A DNA stretch of 64,000 nt, from NCBI RefSeq assembly GCF_947495705.1, contig NZ_CANLZR010000001.1, positions 434,001 to 498,000 of the forward strand, written 5' to 3'. Below are positions 27,848 to 37,771 of this stretch, piece after piece (the first letter of the stretch is position 1; the number at the start of each line of letters is the position of its first letter). Position numbers and translations under genes: made by a program. The notes beneath the pieces were generated by a model, which worked only from the letters and a program-made list of their open reading frames with translations, was not told the DNA's origin and made no database searches. Source of the stretch: an uncultured Phycicoccus sp. Its GTDB lineage: Bacteria; Actinomycetota; Actinomycetes; Actinomycetales; Dermatophilaceae.

Positions 27848-28788
27848 GCAGGGGGAGGGGGCGTTGGGCGACCGAGGACCCCGGACCGCACCTGAGCCAT
27901 GAAGGCCGGCTCGTGAACCCGGAGCCCGACCAGGTCGATGCGCAGGACGACGTCACCCGTCAGGGACACCTCGTTCTGCCGCAGGTTGTCATCGGTGACC
28001 GAGAGCCCGACCCGGTGCCCCGCGCCGTCGATCTCGACCACCAGCCGGCTGCCCGCCCAGCGCACATCGAGGTAGATCCGTCCGCGCGCGGTACGACGCA
28101 GGACCTGCCGGTGCGGCGGGGGGATGTCGTAGCGCCGGCAGAGCACGGCGAAGTCGAGCTCCCCGAGCGACTGCGCGCCGTCGGCGACGTCCCGGAGCAC
28201 CTGCCGGACGAATGGCCGCCGACCACGGTTGCGGACAACGCGGAACGTCGACAGGAGCCGGTGCCCCGTCGTGAGGCGCTGCTGCACGGCGAGGCACAGC
28301 ACGAGGGCCGCCTGGCGGTCGCTACGCGCCCACGCTGCCGCGCGCAGGGTCGCAACCTCGGGGGCGGTACGCGGCAGGCCGCAGGACTGGACCTCCCCGG
28401 GGGTCCGGGTGACGCGGTGGATGCGCACGCCGTCGGCCTCGGGGCACTGGGCGTTGCGGGGGACCGAGACGTGGACGACCGGCTCGTGGTAGCCGGTGAG
28501 CCCCACGGCCTGGAGGGAGCTGACGCCGTCGACGAGCGCCACGCCCTCGGCGACCTCCCAGACGGCGCGCCATCGCCGGCCTTCGTCGGACACCCCGCCC
28601 GTGTGCAGCGCGACCGTGTGCGTGCCGAGCCGCTGCCAACGGTCACCGTCGATCTCGCGCCGGATGGCCGAGTGGTCGTAGCCGAGGCCGGCGAGGCGGC
28701 GCATCGTGAGAACGCCCCCGAACTCCTCGGCCGCGGCGGCAGCCGCCCGCCGCAGGAGGCGGCGTGCTGGGCGGTGGACGTCGGGCAT
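27835..28788 (-). CDS. AbiEi-like/DUF559 endonuclease-domain protein
   Basis: A 317-residue protein. The N-terminus (about 15-65) resembles the winged-helix domain found in AbiEi-type antitoxins (LTMRRLAGLGYDHSAIRREI). The C-terminal DUF559 domain has a Vsr/PD-(D/E)XK-like core: Glu210 (LGELDF), Asp241 (YLDVRW), Glu252 and His258 (VEIDGAGH), then DDNLRQNEV. Such proteins are often multicopy in actinobacteria and their function is unknown. The last codons (ERG-stop) are encoded by the palindromic repeat, and another copy of that repeat lies 56 bases upstream of the start. ATG 28788 is preceded by CAGGCT 6 bases upstream, a near-consensus -10. Confidence 0.8.
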   Translation of the reverse strand: MPDVHRPARRLLRRAAAAAAEEFGGVLTMRRLAGLGYDHSAIRREIDGDRWQRLGTHTVALHTGGVSDEGRRWRAVWEVAEGVALVDGVSSLQAVGLTGYHEPVVHVSVPRNAQCPEADGVRIHRVTRTPGEVQSCGLPRTAPEVATLRAAAWARSDRQAALVLCLAVQQRLTTGHRLLSTFRVVRNRGRRPFVRQVLRDVADGAQSLGELDFAVLCRRYDIPPPHRQVLRRTARGRIYLDVRWAGSRLVVEIDGAGHRVGLSVTDDNLRQNEVSLTGDVVLRIDLVGLRVHEPAFMAQVRSGVLGRPTPPPPAERG

Positions 28789-28843
28789 GGACCGAGCCTG
28801 CCGAGATCGCGCCGATCGCCCGCGGATTCATCCACAGGCTGCG

Positions 28844-28893
28844 CGAACGTGGGTGAAGACCGGTCGGATAGCGGCGGCTTTCACCCACGTTCG
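28844..28893. repeat. 50-bp palindromic repeat, copy 2
   Basis: Arms CGAACGTGGGTGAA (28844-28857) and TTCACCCACGTTCG (28880-28893) are perfectly complementary around a 22-base loop with GGATAGCGGCGG. It is in the same orientation as copy 1, 1046 bases away, and lies between the DUF559 start and the amylosucrase stop. Together the copies bracket the endonuclease gene. Confidence 0.88.
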
Positions 28894-28908
28894 GGTGGGG
28901 CGGGGGGG

Positions 28909-30828
28909 TCAGCGGGGTGGGACGGTGAGCCAGAGGGCCGCGTAGGGCGGGAGGTGGACGTCGCCGTCGTCCCCCCACGGCAGCGTCCGCCCCGTGATGG
29001 CGTCGACGGCGTCGGCCAGCCCGAGGGAGTGGACCCGCCAGCCCGGCCAGACCCGGGTCTGCGGTGTCACGTTGTACACGCCGGCAAATCGCCCCAGCGG
29101 GTGGTCGCGCAGGGTGACGAGCACCCCGGTGTCGTCGACCGGCCCGACCGTCGTGGGCACCGACGCGTGCAGGTGCGGCAGCGACGCCCGCGCCCGGCCG
29201 AGCTCGACGAGGTCGCTGAACACCCGACCCGGGACGGTGGAGGTGTCGTGGCGGGCCTCGGCGCGCTGCCAGTCCAATCGTGGCCGGTGGGCCCACCGGT
29301 TGTCGTCCGCATGCCCGGGCTCGCTCGCCCAGTCGGGGTCGTTCGGCTGGCCCAGCTCGTCACCGCTCCAGATGACCGGGATGCCGCCCCAGCCGTAGAC
29401 GACGGCGTGCGCGAGGCGGAGCGCGGCGAGCGCCTCCTCGGTCTCCTCGGGCGTCTCCGCGGCCTCGAGCCCGACGAGCGAGGCGGCGGTGCCGGACGTG
29501 CGCCGGTCGCCGGTGTCCGGGTTGAACTGGAAGGTGAGGCCGCGGGCGGGGGAGCCCCAGAAGTCGCCGACGTACCAGTCGGCGAGGAAGTGCCGGTGCC
29601 CCGGCCCGGTGGACCCGACCGCCTCGGCGTCGTCGTCCATCACCGCCCAACCGATGTCGTCGTGGCAGCGCAGGTAGGTGAGCCAGGTCGCCGTCGGCGG
29701 CTCCGGTGGCAGCGACCCCAGAGCCTGCGCGGCGAGCCGGACGTCACGCGAGGCCAGCATCGACCACACCTGGACCATGAGGCTGTTGTGGTACGCGAGG
29801 TCACTGACCTTGCCGGTGTGCGGCCCCTGCCCGAGGTAGGCGAGGAGCTTGGACGGGGCCACGATCGCCTCGGCCTTGAACGCGACCGCCGGGCACGTGA
29901 TGCGGGTGACGGCGCGCAGCACCTGGGTGATCGCGTGGACCTCCGGCTGGCCCTGGCAGTCGGTGCCCAGGCGCTTCCACATGAACGCGATGGCGTCCAG
30001 GCGCAGCACGTCGACCCCGCGGTTCGCGAGCTCGAGGATGATCTGCACGTACTCCGCGAGCACGTCCGGGTTGCCCCAGTTGACGTCCCACTGCCATTCG
30101 TTGAACGTCGTCCAGACCCAGCCCCGCAGGTTCTCGTCCCAGGTGAAGTTGCCGGGGGCGAAGTCCGGGAAGACCTCGGGGAGGGTGCGCTCGTAGGCGT
30201 CGGGGAGCCGGCGGTCGGCGAACACGTGGAAGTACGACCGGTAGCGGAGCATCCCGCCGCGCGCCCGCACCGCCCAGTCGTGCTCGCGGGCCACGTGGTT
30301 GAGCACGAGGTCGAGGACGAGGCTCATGTCGCGGTCGTGCAGGTCGTCGGCGAGCGCGGCGAGGTCGTCCATCGTCCCGAGGTCCGGACGCACCCGGCGG
30401 TAGTCGACGACCGCGTAGCCGCCGTCGTTGTCGCCCTCCCGGGTCTCGAGCAGGGGCATGAGATGCAGGTACCTGACCCCGAGCTCCTCCAGGTAGGACA
30501 GGTGCGTCGACACGTCCTGCAGGTCGTCGGCGAAGCGCTCGGTGTACGCGGCGTAGCCCACCATCGCGGGGTCCTGGAGCCAGTCCGGGCGCAGCATCCG
30601 CTCGAGGTCGCGACGGTGGAGGCGGTCGGGCCGGCGGGCGAAGGCGCGGGCTGCGTGGGTCACCACCTCGGTCCCGGTCTGGAGGGCCCGGTCCGCTCCG
30701 TAGAGCTCGGTGAGGCCGGCGTGGAGGTCGGGCCACCAGCGGTCGAGCCGGGCGTGGAGCATCTCGGCGCGCTCCGCGCCGAGCCCGAGGTCGGGCAGGG
30801 GCGGGGGCGGGGGCACCGGTGCACTCAC
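28909..30828 (-). CDS. Amylosucrase (GH13 subfamily 4)
   Basis: A 639-residue glucan sucrase that transfers glucose from sucrose to alpha-1,4-glucan. The architecture follows Neisseria amylosucrase: helical N-domain (about 1-90), (beta/alpha)8 barrel and C-terminal beta domain. Catalytic residues: nucleophile Asp278 (VDVLRLDA), acid/base Glu320 (FKAEAI) and the transition-state Asp in RCHDDIGW (about 390). SGTAASLVGLE is the family segment after domain B'. GTG 30828 is chosen; CAGAAT 6 bases upstream could be a leaderless -10. No sucrose transporter or glycogen gene is adjacent. Confidence 0.9.
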   Translation of the reverse strand: MSAPVPPPPPLPDLGLGAERAEMLHARLDRWWPDLHAGLTELYGADRALQTGTEVVTHAARAFARRPDRLHRRDLERMLRPDWLQDPAMVGYAAYTERFADDLQDVSTHLSYLEELGVRYLHLMPLLETREGDNDGGYAVVDYRRVRPDLGTMDDLAALADDLHDRDMSLVLDLVLNHVAREHDWAVRARGGMLRYRSYFHVFADRRLPDAYERTLPEVFPDFAPGNFTWDENLRGWVWTTFNEWQWDVNWGNPDVLAEYVQIILELANRGVDVLRLDAIAFMWKRLGTDCQGQPEVHAITQVLRAVTRITCPAVAFKAEAIVAPSKLLAYLGQGPHTGKVSDLAYHNSLMVQVWSMLASRDVRLAAQALGSLPPEPPTATWLTYLRCHDDIGWAVMDDDAEAVGSTGPGHRHFLADWYVGDFWGSPARGLTFQFNPDTGDRRTSGTAASLVGLEAAETPEETEEALAALRLAHAVVYGWGGIPVIWSGDELGQPNDPDWASEPGHADDNRWAHRPRLDWQRAEARHDTSTVPGRVFSDLVELGRARASLPHLHASVPTTVGPVDDTGVLVTLRDHPLGRFAGVYNVTPQTRVWPGWRVHSLGLADAVDAITGRTLPWGDDGDVHLPPYAALWLTVPPR

Positions 30829-30925
30829 GCCTGCATTCTGTCGGAGACTGCGCACGCGGTTCGACCTCCGGCCACGGTGCGCGCGCCGGCTCATGGTGCA
30901 GACCGACCCCGTGCACAGGGGACGC

Positions 30926-30951
30926 ACAGTCGCCGGGACGACAGTCGCCGG
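30926..30951. repeat. Direct repeat in the amylosucrase/ferric-reductase spacer
   Basis: ACAGTCGCCGG occurs at 30926-30936 and again at 30941-30951, a 15-base period, ending one base before the ATG of the ferric-reductase-like gene. It may be a binding site in the divergent promoter region or a local duplication. Confidence 0.4.
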
Positions 30952-30952
30952 T

Positions 30953-32383
30953 ATGACGACGAGCACGATCGCCCCGGGCGGGTCCACCGCCCCGCCGCCC
31001 GTGGAGATGCGCCGCACCCCTCGCAGGCACGCCCCGCTGCCGCGCTGGTGGCGGGACGCGACCGCGGGGGCCGCCTGGGCGGTCACGCTCGCCGTCGTCG
31101 CGCTCTGGGTCGCCGGTGGGGGGGTGCAGGACCTCGGTTCCTGGGCGGGTGCCCTCACCTCGACGGGCCGGCTCACCGGGCTCGTCGCCTCGGCGCTCCT
31201 CCTCGTCCAGGTGCTGCTCATGGCGCGGGTGCCCTGGGTGGAGCAGGCCTGGGGGCAGGATGAGCTGGCCCGTACCCACCGGCTCGTGGGGTTCACCTCC
31301 TTCACCCTGCTCCTGGCGCACATCGTCCTCATCACCCTGGGCTACGCCGCCTCGTCCACCCGCGGGGTGTGGGGGACGGCGTGGGACCTCGTCGTCACGT
31401 ACCCGGGGATGCTGCTGGCCACCGCGGGGACCGCGGCGCTGGTCATGGTCGTCGTGACCTCGGTGCGCCGGGCGCGCCGGCGGCTGCGCTACGAGTCCTG
31501 GCACCTCATCCACCTGTACGGGTACCTCGGCGCCGGGCTCGTCCTGCCGCACCAGCTGTGGACGGGCGCGGACTTCCTCGACTCCACCACGGCCACCGTC
31601 TTCTGGTGGGGGCTGTGGGCGACCACCGCCGCCGCCGTCCTGGCCTTCCGGGTCGGGCTGCCCGCCTGGCGCTCGCTGCGGTCGCCGATCCGGGTGCTCG
31701 ACGTGCGCCCCGAAGGGCCCGGTGCGACGACCGTGACCGTCGGCGGCCACGGTCTCCGCCACCTGCCCGCTCGAGCGGGCCAGTTCTTCCAGTGGCGCTT
31801 CCTCGACGGCCCCGGCTGGAGCAGGGCGCACCCCTACTCGGTGTCGGCCGCCCCTGACGGCCGGACCCTGCGCCTCACCGCCGAGCACGTGGGCGACGGG
31901 TCCGCCCGCCTCGCGACGCTGCGGCCCGGCACCCGGGTCCTGCTCGAGGGGCCCTACGGCCGGCTCCACGGCGGGGTGCGGACCCGCCGCAAGGTCCTCC
32001 TCATCGGTGCCGGGATCGGCATCACCCCGCTGCGCGCGCTCCTGGAGGACCTGCCCCAGGGTCCCGGGGACGTCACGGTCGTCCACCGGGTCCGCTCCCG
32101 GGACGAGGCGGTGCTGGCCGACGAGCTGCGCGCGCTCGCCGCGGCCCGGGGCGCCCGCTACCTCCAGGTCGAGGGCCACCGGATCGCGGGCCGCGCCTCG
32201 TGGCTCCCGAGCCAGGCCGCGCACCTGTCGGACCGGCAGGCGCTCCTCGACATCGTCCCCGACCTCGCGGACCACGACGTCTTCGTCTGCGGCAACGACG
32301 GCTGGATGGAGGCGATCCGTACCGCCGCGCTGGAGGGCGGGTGCCCACCGGACGCCATCCACCGCGAGCGGTTCGCCTACTGA
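30953..32383 (+). CDS. Ferric-reductase-like transmembrane flavoprotein
   Basis: A 476-residue membrane oxidoreductase. About six transmembrane helices (roughly 36-235) carry candidate haem-ligating histidines (109, 123, 184/187, 200). A ferredoxin-reductase-type cytoplasmic part follows: FAD-binding HPYSVS, the NAD(P) loop IGAGIGITPLRALL and a C-terminal CGNDGW. It would move electrons from NAD(P)H across the membrane. Two genes for a covalent-FMN protein and its FMN transferase follow, suggesting it feeds an extracytoplasmic flavoprotein. ATG 30953 lacks a ribosome site; ATG 30893 is an in-frame alternative. Confidence 0.85.
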   Translation: MTTSTIAPGGSTAPPPVEMRRTPRRHAPLPRWWRDATAGAAWAVTLAVVALWVAGGGVQDLGSWAGALTSTGRLTGLVASALLLVQVLLMARVPWVEQAWGQDELARTHRLVGFTSFTLLLAHIVLITLGYAASSTRGVWGTAWDLVVTYPGMLLATAGTAALVMVVVTSVRRARRRLRYESWHLIHLYGYLGAGLVLPHQLWTGADFLDSTTATVFWWGLWATTAAAVLAFRVGLPAWRSLRSPIRVLDVRPEGPGATTVTVGGHGLRHLPARAGQFFQWRFLDGPGWSRAHPYSVSAAPDGRTLRLTAEHVGDGSARLATLRPGTRVLLEGPYGRLHGGVRTRRKVLLIGAGIGITPLRALLEDLPQGPGDVTVVHRVRSRDEAVLADELRALAAARGARYLQVEGHRIAGRASWLPSQAAHLSDRQALLDIVPDLADHDVFVCGNDGWMEAIRTAALEGGCPPDAIHRERFAY

Positions 32384-32412
32384 CCATGCCCCCATCTCGG
32401 AAGGGACTCCCG

Positions 32413-32904
32413 ATGCGACGCATCACGACCTGGCTGCTCAGCACCCTCTCGGCCCTGGTGCTCCTCCTCAGCTACCACACGTCCACGAGCTCGACCTCCG
32501 CGGCCACCGTCGTCGCGGACGGCGCGGGAGCGGCGAACGGCACCGATCTCGCGTCCGGGGGCACGAGCGGCTCGTCGTCCTCGGACTCGTCGTCGTCCTC
32601 GGACTCGGCGTCGGGCTCCACCGCCTCGGACGGGACCTACACCGGCGACGCCGTCGACACCCGCTACGGCCCCGTCCAGGTCGAGATCACCGTCCAGGAC
32701 GGGAAGATCACGAAGTCCGTGGTGACGCAGGTGCCCTGGAGCGACCGCCGCGACCAGGAGATCAACTCCGCGGCCGTCCCCGTCCTCAACGAGGAGGCCG
32801 TCCAGGCCCAGAGCTCAGAGATCGACATGGTGTCGGGTGCGACCTTCACCTCGGAGGGCTACATCCAGTCGCTGCAGTCCGCGATCGACGAGGCGAACCT
32901 GTGA
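32413..32904 (+). CDS. Exported FMN-binding domain protein (ApbE substrate)
   Basis: A 163-residue protein: signal/anchor helix at 4-20, a Ser/Gly/Asp-rich low-complexity linker (about 45-75), then an FMN-binding domain (about 78-163). The flavinylation motif SGATFTS lies at 141-147, in which Thr146 would carry FMN through a phosphoester bond. ATG 32413 has an AAGGGA site; ATG 32386 is possible. The stop overlaps the apbE start (GTGA). It probably works outside the membrane as an electron carrier for the upstream reductase. Confidence 0.87.
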   Translation: MRRITTWLLSTLSALVLLLSYHTSTSSTSAATVVADGAGAANGTDLASGGTSGSSSSDSSSSSDSASGSTASDGTYTGDAVDTRYGPVQVEITVQDGKITKSVVTQVPWSDRRDQEINSAAVPVLNEEAVQAQSSEIDMVSGATFTSEGYIQSLQSAIDEANL

Positions 32905-33680
32905 TCACCGCCGAGATCCCGGTCGCGCCGGCCGCGCCGTTGCCGCCCGTGCCCGCCCGCCGGGCCTGGGTCGAGCACGTGATGGGGACGGCGGTGAGCG
33001 TGCACATCCGTGCGCTCGAGCCGACCCGGCCCGACATCGAGGCGGGCGTCGCGCGGCTCTTCGCGCACCTGCGCCGGGTCGACGCCGTGCTCTCCACGTG
33101 GCGGGCCGACAGCGACCTCCTGCGGCTGCAGCACGGGGAGGCAGACGCTGTCCATCCCTGGGTCGCCGATGTCGCCGACCTGTGCCTCGAGGCCGAGGAC
33201 CGCACCGACGGGCTGTTCCGGGCCTGGCGGGCCCGTCCGGGCGGCCGCCCGGCCTTCGACCCCACCGGGCTGGTGAAGGGCTGGGCCGTCGCCGGGGCGG
33301 CGGACCACCTCGCCATCGTCCCCGAGGTGTCGTACAGCGTCGGAGCAGGGGGGGACGTCGTCGTCGGCGCCGGTCCAGGGCCCTCGGCCGCGGCCCCGAC
33401 CTGGAGGATCGGCGTCGAGGACCCGTCGCGGGCAGGTCGGGTGGCCGAGGTCGTGACGCTGCGCCGGGGTGCCGTCGCGACGTCCGGGGCCGCCGCCCGG
33501 GGCGGGCACGTCGTGGACCCCCGCACGGGGGCGCCGGTGCGGCGCCCGGGCTCGGTCACCGTCGTCGGGCCGGACCTGCTCTGGGCGGACGTGTGGGCCA
33601 CCGCCGCCTGGGTGGATCCGGACCGGGTCGCCCGGCTCCTCCCGACCCGTGACCCCGCCTACCGGCTGATACGGAAGTGA
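32901..33680 (+). CDS. apbE: FAD:protein FMN transferase
   Basis: A 259-residue ApbE-family enzyme that splits FAD and attaches FMN to a Thr in a [S/D]GATxT motif. Visible segments: MGTAVSV (28-34), STWRADSDL (65-73), the substrate loop AFDPTGLVKGWAV (118-130), VGAGGDV (147-153), HVVDPRTG and ADVWATAAW. It lacks a clear lipoprotein signal, so flavinylation may occur in the cytoplasm before export, or the N-terminus is atypical. GTG 32901 overlaps the stop of its presumed substrate gene. Confidence 0.92.
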   Translation: MITAEIPVAPAAPLPPVPARRAWVEHVMGTAVSVHIRALEPTRPDIEAGVARLFAHLRRVDAVLSTWRADSDLLRLQHGEADAVHPWVADVADLCLEAEDRTDGLFRAWRARPGGRPAFDPTGLVKGWAVAGAADHLAIVPEVSYSVGAGGDVVVGAGPGPSAAAPTWRIGVEDPSRAGRVAEVVTLRRGAVATSGAAARGGHVVDPRTGAPVRRPGSVTVVGPDLLWADVWATAAWVDPDRVARLLPTRDPAYRLIRK

Positions 33681-33846
33681 CGGACGGGACGGCCGGGGCG
33701 GAAGCGGCGGGACCATACCCGCCGGCTTCGCCCCCCACGTCCGCATTCAATGAATTTGTGCAAACCCTGGTGAAATCCTTAACCGGCCTTTACCATCGAA
33801 GTACTCGTCGACCAGCAGGGGGTCGGCCGTGCTTGCAGGGGCACCT
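33681..33846 (+). promoter_or_regulatory. AT-richer promoter region before a secreted protein gene
   Basis: This spacer has an unusually low G+C stretch (about 33740-33800) with the inverted repeat ATTCA-A-TGAAT at 33745-33755. TACCAT at 33791-33796 could be a -10 box with TGGTGA (33768-33773) 17 bases upstream. A GCAGGGG ribosome site precedes the ATG at 33847. Confidence 0.35.
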
Positions 33847-34335
33847 ATGTCTATCTCGCCATCCGATCGGCTCACGAGCCGACGTTCCATCACCACCGCA
33901 GCGGCATGGGCCGTGCCGGTCATCGCTGTCGGGGCCGCGGCTCCGGCGTTCGCCAGCTCACCGGGTGTCGTCCTCACCTTCGCCGGTGAGGGGTGCAAGT
34001 ACCCCGGCCGGTCCGTGGCGGGCAAGGAGTACGGCTACAAGATCGTCTTCACGGTCACCAGCTCCGAGGCCACGACGGTCTCCTTCGAGTCGGTCACCGC
34101 GCCCAACTACCCGGACGCCCAGATCATCGAGGTCGGTCCCGACGACCTCGACTTCTCGACCGTCAGCGTCCCGGCGGGCACCAGCCAGGTCTACGTCATC
34201 ATCGCCGCCGACATCCAGGTGTCCGGCGGGAACTCCGCCAACGGCACCGCGACGTTCACCTACATCACGGGCAACGGCCAGGCCAGCACGGTCACGGGCG
34301 ACGTCACCGGCTTCAACCCCTGCCCGAAGAAGTAG
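33847..34335 (+). CDS. Secreted protein of unknown function with twin-arginine-type signal
   Basis: A 162-residue protein. The signal region has LTSRRSITTAAAWAVP with arginines 12-13 and a likely cleavage after AFA at 37. The mature part (about 125 residues) looks beta-rich with two cysteines (one in GEGCKYPG, one in NPCPKK near the C-terminus) that could form a disulfide. No known domain is recognised. ATG 33847 has a ribosome site; GTG 33829 is an alternative. It is preceded by an AT-richer promoter region and stands alone. Confidence 0.7.
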   Translation: MSISPSDRLTSRRSITTAAAWAVPVIAVGAAAPAFASSPGVVLTFAGEGCKYPGRSVAGKEYGYKIVFTVTSSEATTVSFESVTAPNYPDAQIIEVGPDDLDFSTVSVPAGTSQVYVIIAADIQVSGGNSANGTATFTYITGNGQASTVTGDVTGFNPCPKK

Positions 34336-34370
34336 GCGCGGGCCGGCGGGCGCGCATGGTTCGATGAGCC

Positions 34371-35216
34371 GTGCGCGGCTTCCGGATGGTAGATGTCTTC
34401 TCGCCGCTGCCGTTCCGGGGCAACCCTGTGGCGGTCATCCATGACGCCGACGACCTGACCGACCCGCAGATGGCCGAGGTCGCCCGCTGGACCAACCTGT
34501 CCGAGACGACGTTCCTGTGCGCGCCCACGACCCCGGCAGCCGACTACCGGGTACGGATCTGGACCACCGGCGGCGAGCTGCCCTTCGCCGGCCACCCGAC
34601 CCTCGGCAGCGCGCACGCGTGGCTCGAGGCGGGCGGGATGTCCTCCCGCCCCGACGTCGTCGTGCAGGAGTGCGCCGCGGGGCTGGTCCCCGTCCACCGT
34701 GGCCCGACCCTCGCCTTCGAGGCGCCGCCGCTGCGGCGCTCGGGCCCCGTGGATCCGGCCCTGTCGGCCCGGGTCAGGGACGCCATCGGGCTCGCCGCGG
34801 CCGAGGTCGTCGACATGGCGTGGGTCGACAACGGCCCCGGCTGGGTCGGGGTCCTGCTCCGGGACGCCCGGGCGCTGCTCGACCTGCGGGTCGACCTGTC
34901 TCGTCTCGACGGACTCAGGGTCGGGCTCGCCGCGCCCTGGCACGGTGGGCACCCCGACGGCTGCGACCTCGAGGTCCGGGCGTTCTACTCCGATGAGCGC
35001 GACGCCGCCGAGGACCCCGTCACGGGCAGCCTCAACGCCGGCCTCGCCCAGTGGCTCGTGCCGGCCGGGCACCTGCCGGCGCGCTACACCGCCGCCCAGG
35101 GCGGCTGCGTCGACCGCACCGGCCGGGTGAGCGTGGTGGTGACCGGCGACGGACGCACCCTGGTGGGCGGTGCGACGCGCACCCTGGCCGAGGGGCGGCT
35201 GGCCCTGGCGAACTAG
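34371..35216 (+). CDS. PhzF-family isomerase/epimerase-like protein
   Basis: A 281-residue PhzF-fold protein made of two diaminopimelate-epimerase-like halves. Catalytic Glu45 lies in NLSETTF, followed by PFAGHPTLG (71-79) and, near the C-terminus, EDPVTGSLNAGLAQWL. The family includes phenazine biosynthesis isomerase PhzF, but most members have unknown substrates. No phenazine genes are nearby. GTG 34371 is the start used; ATG 34386 would remove five residues. Confidence 0.85.
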   Translation: MRGFRMVDVFSPLPFRGNPVAVIHDADDLTDPQMAEVARWTNLSETTFLCAPTTPAADYRVRIWTTGGELPFAGHPTLGSAHAWLEAGGMSSRPDVVVQECAAGLVPVHRGPTLAFEAPPLRRSGPVDPALSARVRDAIGLAAAEVVDMAWVDNGPGWVGVLLRDARALLDLRVDLSRLDGLRVGLAAPWHGGHPDGCDLEVRAFYSDERDAAEDPVTGSLNAGLAQWLVPAGHLPARYTAAQGGCVDRTGRVSVVVTGDGRTLVGGATRTLAEGRLALAN

Positions 35217-35755
35217 CCCGGTCGGGCCCTGTCCACGGGCCGACGACGCTGCTAGCCTCGACCCGTTCAGCCGCGGTTCAGCAGGGGACCACGGCGCGAG
35301 CAGCAGGTTGTGAGATGTCACGATCGCCGGGGATCCGGGGTCGGCGGGGACCCCGCTGCACCGCGTGCGCGTCAGACGCGCACCCGCGTTCGTCGGCGCC
35401 CCACCGGGTGCCCGACCGGGCGTCGTCGACCTCGAGCCCTTTCCCGGCTCCGCACGCCGGGTACTCCTCAACGACCCGGCCTGCCCGACGACGCGTCGGG
35501 TGCCAGGTCCCTGCGCTCCCGTCCGGCCCCGCGCCGGAAGGGATGGCAGCACTCTGACCCAGTGGGTGGCGTGCAGGACACGTCGCCCGCTCGGCCCGTC
35601 GGCAGCCGGCCCCCCCGGGGGTCGCGGTCCGGGGGGTCGGTGGACGCCGGGATGGCGGCGGCCTGACGTACGCGTCGGGTTGCCTTCCCTCTGTGCCTCC
35701 CGGCGTCCGCGGGGCCGCCCACGCCGCGTGCGCCGGGCGGCCCCGGGGACCGCCG
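35217..35755. other. 540-bp gap between convergent genes, no supported gene
   Basis: The longest non-coding stretch of the window, between the 3' ends of the PhzF and DUF255 genes. Open frames here have poor third-position GC bias and match nothing recognisable. It is rich in hairpins: GTGCGCGTC-A-GACGCGCAC at 35365-35383 and CCCGACG/CGTCGGG at 35484-35500, besides a terminator-like stem at 35711-35744. A TAGCCT at 35253-35258 might be a -10 box, so an unannotated structured RNA is possible. The text was checked against remembered RNase P, tmRNA, tRNA and SRP RNA motifs without a match. Confidence 0.5.
35711..35744 (-). terminator. Strong hairpin 12 bases after the DUF255 gene
   Basis: GGGGCCGCCC (35711-35720) pairs perfectly with GGGCGGCCCC (35735-35744) around a 14-base loop. 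It lies just beyond the stop (35756) of the minus-strand DUF255 gene. No U-run follows. Confidence 0.55.
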
Positions 35756-37744
<1,989 letters not shown>

Positions 37745-37771
37745 CCGTCCACGGTAGGCGCTCGGGCCGGC

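Noticed and set aside
32386-32412. ATG 32386 as start of the FMN-binding protein
   Set aside because: ATG 32413 has the better spaced AAGGGA site and starts directly at the signal helix; kept as an alternative.
35315-35557. 80-codon frame starting at ATG 35315 in the gap
   Set aside because: About one fifth of its third codon positions are A or T, far from the local bias, and no motif is present.
35520-35580. CCGGAAGGG and downstream GGCAGC, reminiscent of SRP RNA
   Set aside because: The flanking asymmetric-loop bases of SRP RNA are missing and the spacing is wrong.
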